DNA from: Azospirillum fermentarium
Lineage (GTDB): Bacteria > Pseudomonadota > Alphaproteobacteria > Azospirillales > Azospirillaceae
Assembly: GCF_025961205.1 (NCBI RefSeq)
Contig: NZ_JAOQNH010000003.1
Coordinates: 578,501-642,500 of the forward strand
Length of the DNA: 64,000 nt
Reading direction: 5' to 3'
Part shown: in pieces, positions 61,331 through 64,000 of the stretch
How positions within the stretch are numbered: the first letter of the stretch is position 1
Layout: the number at the start of each line of letters is the position of its first letter
Made by a program: the position numbers and the translations under genes
Notes under the pieces: model-generated
Told to the model about the DNA's origin: nothing
The model's input: only the letters and a program-made list of their open reading frames with translations
The model's database searches: none

Positions 61331-61345
61331 TGAAAAGCATTCTCA
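61331..61345 (-). promoter_or_regulatory. Fur-type box upstream of hmuSTUV
   Basis: On the minus strand TGAGAATGCTTTTCA fits the 7-1-7 Fur pattern and continues into an overlapping half-site TCATAATCATTT, giving an extended iron box. It lies 85-100 bp before hmuS. Confidence 0.7.
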
Positions 61346-61350
61346 CTGGC

Positions 61351-61374
61351 AAGCCGGGGTTCATTAACCGGCTT
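61351..61374 (+). terminator. hairpin between hmuS promoter and the dehydrogenase promoter
   Basis: AAGCCGG-G-GTT / AAC-CGGCTT stem with a short CATT loop. It lies in the 287-bp divergent gap next to the Fur box and may insulate the two promoters. The rest of the gap to 61532 shows no recognisable element. Confidence 0.45.
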
Positions 61375-61532
61375 TAATCGCTGCGCTCCGATCCCGGCCC
61401 CGGCTCCGGTGTAGACGCCGATGGAAACGCCCGCACGCAGGGACGGGATGGTTCCCCTTCCCGGTTGTTGTTCCTGGCTCAACCGGCCGCCCTCTCCTCC
61501 CCCCTCCCGTTCCCCTCATCCCGGAGCACAGC

Positions 61533-62705
61533 ATGAAAGCCCTGGTCTGGCACGGCACCGCCGACATCCGCTGCGAGACGGTTCCCGATCCCGTGATCGA
61601 GCACCCCCGCGATGCCATCGTGAAGGTCACCGCCTGCGCCATCTGCGGCTCGGACCTGCATCTGTACGACCATTTCATGCCCGGCATGGAAAAGGGCGAC
61701 ATCATGGGCCACGAGTTCATGGGCGAGGTCGTCGATGCCGGCGCCGACGCCCGGAACGTCCTGAAGACCGGGGAACGGGTGGTGGTTCCCTTCACCATCT
61801 GGTGCGGCGAGTGCGACCAGTGCCGGCGCGGCAATTACTCCGTGTGCGAGCGCACCAACCGCAACAAGGCGATGGCCGACAAGATGTTCGGCCACACCAC
61901 CGCCGGCCTGTTCGGTTACACCCACCTGACCGGCGGCTACCCCGGCGGGCAGGCGGAATACGTGCGCGTCCCCTTCGCCGACCGCACCCATGTGAAGATC
62001 CCCGACGGGCTGAGCGACGAACAGGTGCTGTTCCTGGGCGATATCCTTCCCACCGGCTGGCAGGCGGCGGCCCAGTGCGACATCCAGCCGTCCGACACGG
62101 TGGCGGTGTGGGGCTGCGGGCCGGTGGGGCAGATGACCATCCGCAGCGCCGTCCTGCTGGGCGCCCGGCAGGTCATCGCCATCGACCGGGTGCCCGAACG
62201 GCTGGCCATGGCCAGGGCCGGCGGCGCCATCACCCTCAATTTCGCGGACGAAAACGTCGTCGAGCGGCTGAACGAGCTGACCGGCGGCAAGGGGCCGGAG
62301 AAATGCATCGACGCGGTGGGCATGGAGGCGCACGCCACCGCCACGCTGGATTCCCTCTACGACCGGGCCAAGCAGGCGCTGATGCTGCAATCGGACCGGG
62401 CGCACGTTCTGCGCGAGATGATGTACGTCTGCCGGCCCGCCGGCACCCTGTCGATCCCCGGCGTCTACGGCGGGCTGATCGACAAGGTGCCCCTGGGCAT
62501 GGCGATGAACAAGGGGCTGACGTGGCGCATGGGCCAGACCCACGTCAACCGCTGGACCGGCGATCTTCTGCGCCGCATCCAGGAAGGCCAGATCGACCCC
62601 TCCTTCGTCATCACCCACACCGCGGGGCTGGACAAGGGGCCGGACATGTACAAGACCTTCCGCGACAAGCTGGACGGCTGCATCAAGGTCGTGCTGAAGC
62701 CGTGA
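61533..62705 (+). CDS. zinc-dependent alcohol dehydrogenase, glutathione-independent formaldehyde dehydrogenase-like
   Basis: 390 aa MDR-family enzyme. The catalytic zinc site is [28 protein letters not shown] (Cys, His, Glu); the structural zinc is bound by the four-Cys block [16 protein letters not shown]. The NAD-binding loop is [12 protein letters not shown] (about residue 190-200). The lobe insertion [32 protein letters not shown] is typical of the FdhA/YycR group. It oxidises an alcohol or formaldehyde-type aldehyde in the cytoplasm. Single gene, divergent from hmuS; substrate not certain. Confidence 0.88.
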   Translation: MKALVWHGTADIRCETVPDPVIEHPRDAIVKVTACAICGSDLHLYDHFMPGMEKGDIMGHEFMGEVVDAGADARNVLKTGERVVVPFTIWCGECDQCRRGNYSVCERTNRNKAMADKMFGHTTAGLFGYTHLTGGYPGGQAEYVRVPFADRTHVKIPDGLSDEQVLFLGDILPTGWQAAAQCDIQPSDTVAVWGCGPVGQMTIRSAVLLGARQVIAIDRVPERLAMARAGGAITLNFADENVVERLNELTGGKGPEKCIDAVGMEAHATATLDSLYDRAKQALMLQSDRAHVLREMMYVCRPAGTLSIPGVYGGLIDKVPLGMAMNKGLTWRMGQTHVNRWTGDLLRRIQEGQIDPSFVITHTAGLDKGPDMYKTFRDKLDGCIKVVLKP

Positions 62706-62720
62706 ACGGCCGGCGGCCCG

Positions 62721-62885
62721 TCAGGGCAGGGCCTTGGGCGTGCCGTCCCCGTCCTTCAGGCCGGCCTTGAAGGCCCTCACGCCCTTGGCGAGGTCGCCCA
62801 TCACGGCGGGCAGCTTGCCGGCGCCGAACAGCAGCAGAACCAGCACCAGAACCACCATCCAGTGCATCAGGCTGAAGCTTCCCAT
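62721..62885 (-). CDS. tatA: Sec-independent translocase protein TatA/TatE
   Basis: 54 aa from ATG 62885 (GGAG 6 nt upstream); an adjacent ATG at 62888 gives one extra Met but too short a spacing. One membrane helix ([19 protein letters not shown]) is followed by the amphipathic helix [16 protein letters not shown] with the FG and KLP hinge residues of TatA. It lacks the long C-terminal tail of housekeeping TatA. It lies 33 bp downstream of a Tat-signal-bearing ApbE on the same strand, which suggests a dedicated TatE-like component for this operon. No tatB or tatC is adjacent. Confidence 0.9.
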   Translation of the reverse strand: MGSFSLMHWMVVLVLVLLLFGAGKLPAVMGDLAKGVRAFKAGLKDGDGTPKALP

Positions 62886-62918
62886 CATTCTCTCCATCGC
62901 ATCGAAAAGCCGTGCCGG

Positions 62919-63929
62919 TCAGGCGGGCAGCCGCACCACCCCGCCGTCCGGGCGGGTGAAGCGGGCGGCCACGCCGGGAAAACCCGCCACAACCGCCGCC
63001 GCCCGCTCGAACGGCAGGACCGACAGGGCGGTGGACAGGGCGTCGGCGGTGGTGGCGTCGGGGGCGGTCACCGTCACCGCCGCCCACTGCCGGGCGCTGT
63101 GGCCGGTGGCGGGGTCGAACAGGTGGGTGAAGCGCCCGGCGGCGTCGAAGCCGGTGCCGTACCCGCCCGAGGTGGCCATGGCCCGGTCGGCGATCTCCAC
63201 CGTTTCCGACAGCCGCGACCCGTCGAAGGGATCCTTCACCCCCACCCGCCAGGGCCGCCCGTCCGGGTGGAGCCCGAGCGCGCGGATCTCCCCCAGATCG
63301 ACCATCACCCGGTCCATCCCCTGCCCGCGCAGCAGGTCGCTCACCCGGTCGGTGACATAGCCCTGGGCAATGCCGTTCAGGGTCGCCGCCATCCCGCGGC
63401 GGGCAAAGGCGATCCGGCCCGTCCCCACCGCCAGGGCGCGGTAATCCACCAGCCCGCGCGCCGCCGCCACCGCGGTTTCCGGCGGCCCCAGGGGATCGGC
63501 GCCGGGGCGGGCGAAATGGCCGGCGTAAAGCTGCCACAACGGTTGGACCGTCACGTCGAAGGCCCCGTCCGTCCGCCGCCCGAAGGCCACCGCGTCCGAC
63601 AGCAGCCGCAGCATCTCGCCGGGCGGGTCGTCCAGAACCCCCCTGCGGTTCAGCCGGTTGAGCGCGGAGTCCGGGCGGTAGAGGCTGAACAGCCGCTCCA
63701 GCCGCTCCACCTCGTCCAGGCACAGGCGGATCAGCCGGTCCGCCTCATCCGGGTCGGGGTGGGCCAGCCGGATGCTGGCATCGGCCCCCAACGCCACGCC
63801 GCGCCATGTGCGCAGGCCGGCGGCGCTCCCCGCCGCCCGGCCCGGCGACGGCAGCAGGGCCATGCCGGCGAACGCCGCGCCGATGGCGAGGAAGCGGCGG
63901 CGGGTGAGCGGGACAAAAGCCGGTTTCAC
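62919..63929 (-). CDS. apbE: FAD:protein FMN transferase (ApbE/NosX family) with Tat signal
   Basis: 336 aa from a GTG that overlaps the upstream stop (GTGA). The N-terminus has a twin-arginine signal (TRRRFLAIGAAFAGMALLP). The ApbE core shows LFSLYRPDSALNRLN, GAFDVTVQPLW, ATLNGIAQGYVTDRV, MVDLGEIRALG and the C-terminal THLFDPATG and TADALSTALSVLP. The enzyme attaches FMN to Thr of partner flavoproteins in the periplasm, for example NosR in nitrous-oxide reduction. With tatA behind and a His-rich gene in front, a nosX role is likely but not proven. Confidence 0.92.
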   Translation of the reverse strand: MKPAFVPLTRRRFLAIGAAFAGMALLPSPGRAAGSAAGLRTWRGVALGADASIRLAHPDPDEADRLIRLCLDEVERLERLFSLYRPDSALNRLNRRGVLDDPPGEMLRLLSDAVAFGRRTDGAFDVTVQPLWQLYAGHFARPGADPLGPPETAVAAARGLVDYRALAVGTGRIAFARRGMAATLNGIAQGYVTDRVSDLLRGQGMDRVMVDLGEIRALGLHPDGRPWRVGVKDPFDGSRLSETVEIADRAMATSGGYGTGFDAAGRFTHLFDPATGHSARQWAAVTVTAPDATTADALSTALSVLPFERAAAVVAGFPGVAARFTRPDGGVVRLPA

Positions 63930-64000
63930 AGCGCCCCCTTGGGGCCGTGCCCGCCGGAATGAGGGTCGGCGGAATGGCCGGCGCCGTGCCCGTCATCCTC
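63926..64000 (-). CDS. C-terminal fragment of a gene with a His/Gly-rich tail (possibly nosL)
   Basis: Only the last 24 codons are in the window; the gene continues past the right edge. They read as a His/Gly/Asp-rich tail (DDGHGAGHSADPHSGGHGPK) ending in GAL, followed by a TGA that overlaps the apbE start. The reading frame is inferred from this coupling. Such tails bind metal and occur on copper chaperones like NosL, which precedes nosX in many nos operons. That link is inference. Confidence 0.5.
   Translation of the reverse strand, partial: EDDGHGAGHSADPHSGGHGPKGAL

Overview
The window is about 70% G+C chromosomal DNA with densely packed, often overlapping genes (many ATGA/GTGA stop-start overlaps). 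Gene content points to a free-living, nitrogen-fixing alphaproteobacterium of the Azospirillum/Rhodospirillales type. The main clues are draT-draG for nitrogenase ADP-ribosylation, a DraG-linked ArsC-like nitrogenase-associated protein, hflKC-DUF2065-degP, a phenol meta-cleavage operon with a DmpR-type activator, and a probable nos-operon tail (TatA plus Tat-exported ApbE). The genus is an inference; no rRNA or tRNA gene was found to fix it.

Layout. 1-4300: start of a leftward Mrp/ApbC gene, then hflK, hflC, DUF2065 and degP (membrane and periplasmic protein quality control). 4316-8274: a helical protein of unknown function divergent from draT-draG and an ArsC-like gene. 8406-10297: MarR plus an MFS drug pump. 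10323-13834: a four-hairpin terminator array, then nrdB and nrdA (class I ribonucleotide reductase) behind a cobalamin riboswitch and a visible promoter. 13885-17599: aldo/keto reductase, MFS and LysR, GNAT. 17596-20815: a translationally coupled GNAT_6 / ATP-grasp / metallophosphoesterase operon of unknown role. 21039-25058: coiled-coil protein, FAD-linked oxidase, LysE exporter with ArgP-like regulator, and a small hypothetical gene.

25409-30375 holds a Family 2A encapsulin operon: shell protein, cysteine desulfurase with a long Pro/Ala-rich N-terminal extension (the cargo), and serine acetyltransferase, divergent from an XRE-cupin regulator. This is a sulfur-handling protein nanocompartment.

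32641-48844 is a complete phenol catabolic cluster, all on the minus strand except its activator. dmpKLMNOP encodes the multicomponent phenol hydroxylase, dmpQ a ferredoxin, and dmpB catechol 2,3-dioxygenase. An outer-membrane SphA-like protein follows, then dmpD, a GlcG/HbpS gene, and dmpC-E-F-G-H-I to pyruvate and acetyl-CoA. A sigma-54 promoter in front of dmpK and two inverted upstream sites sit between dmpK and divergent dmpR. Two related FCD-type GntR regulators flank the cluster (31727-32455 and 48902-49609). The intergenic gaps inside the operon carry short three-copy tandem repeats.

50048-52147 is a lone sulfatase behind an AT-rich, palindrome-rich control region. 52255-61245 is a haem-uptake locus: TonB receptor, HutX, a two-component system, and hmuV-U-T-S. 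Four matching 15-bp Fur-type 7-1-7 boxes precede its four transcription units. 61533-64000: a zinc alcohol/formaldehyde dehydrogenase, tatA, apbE (possibly nosX), and the His-rich C-terminus of a further gene.
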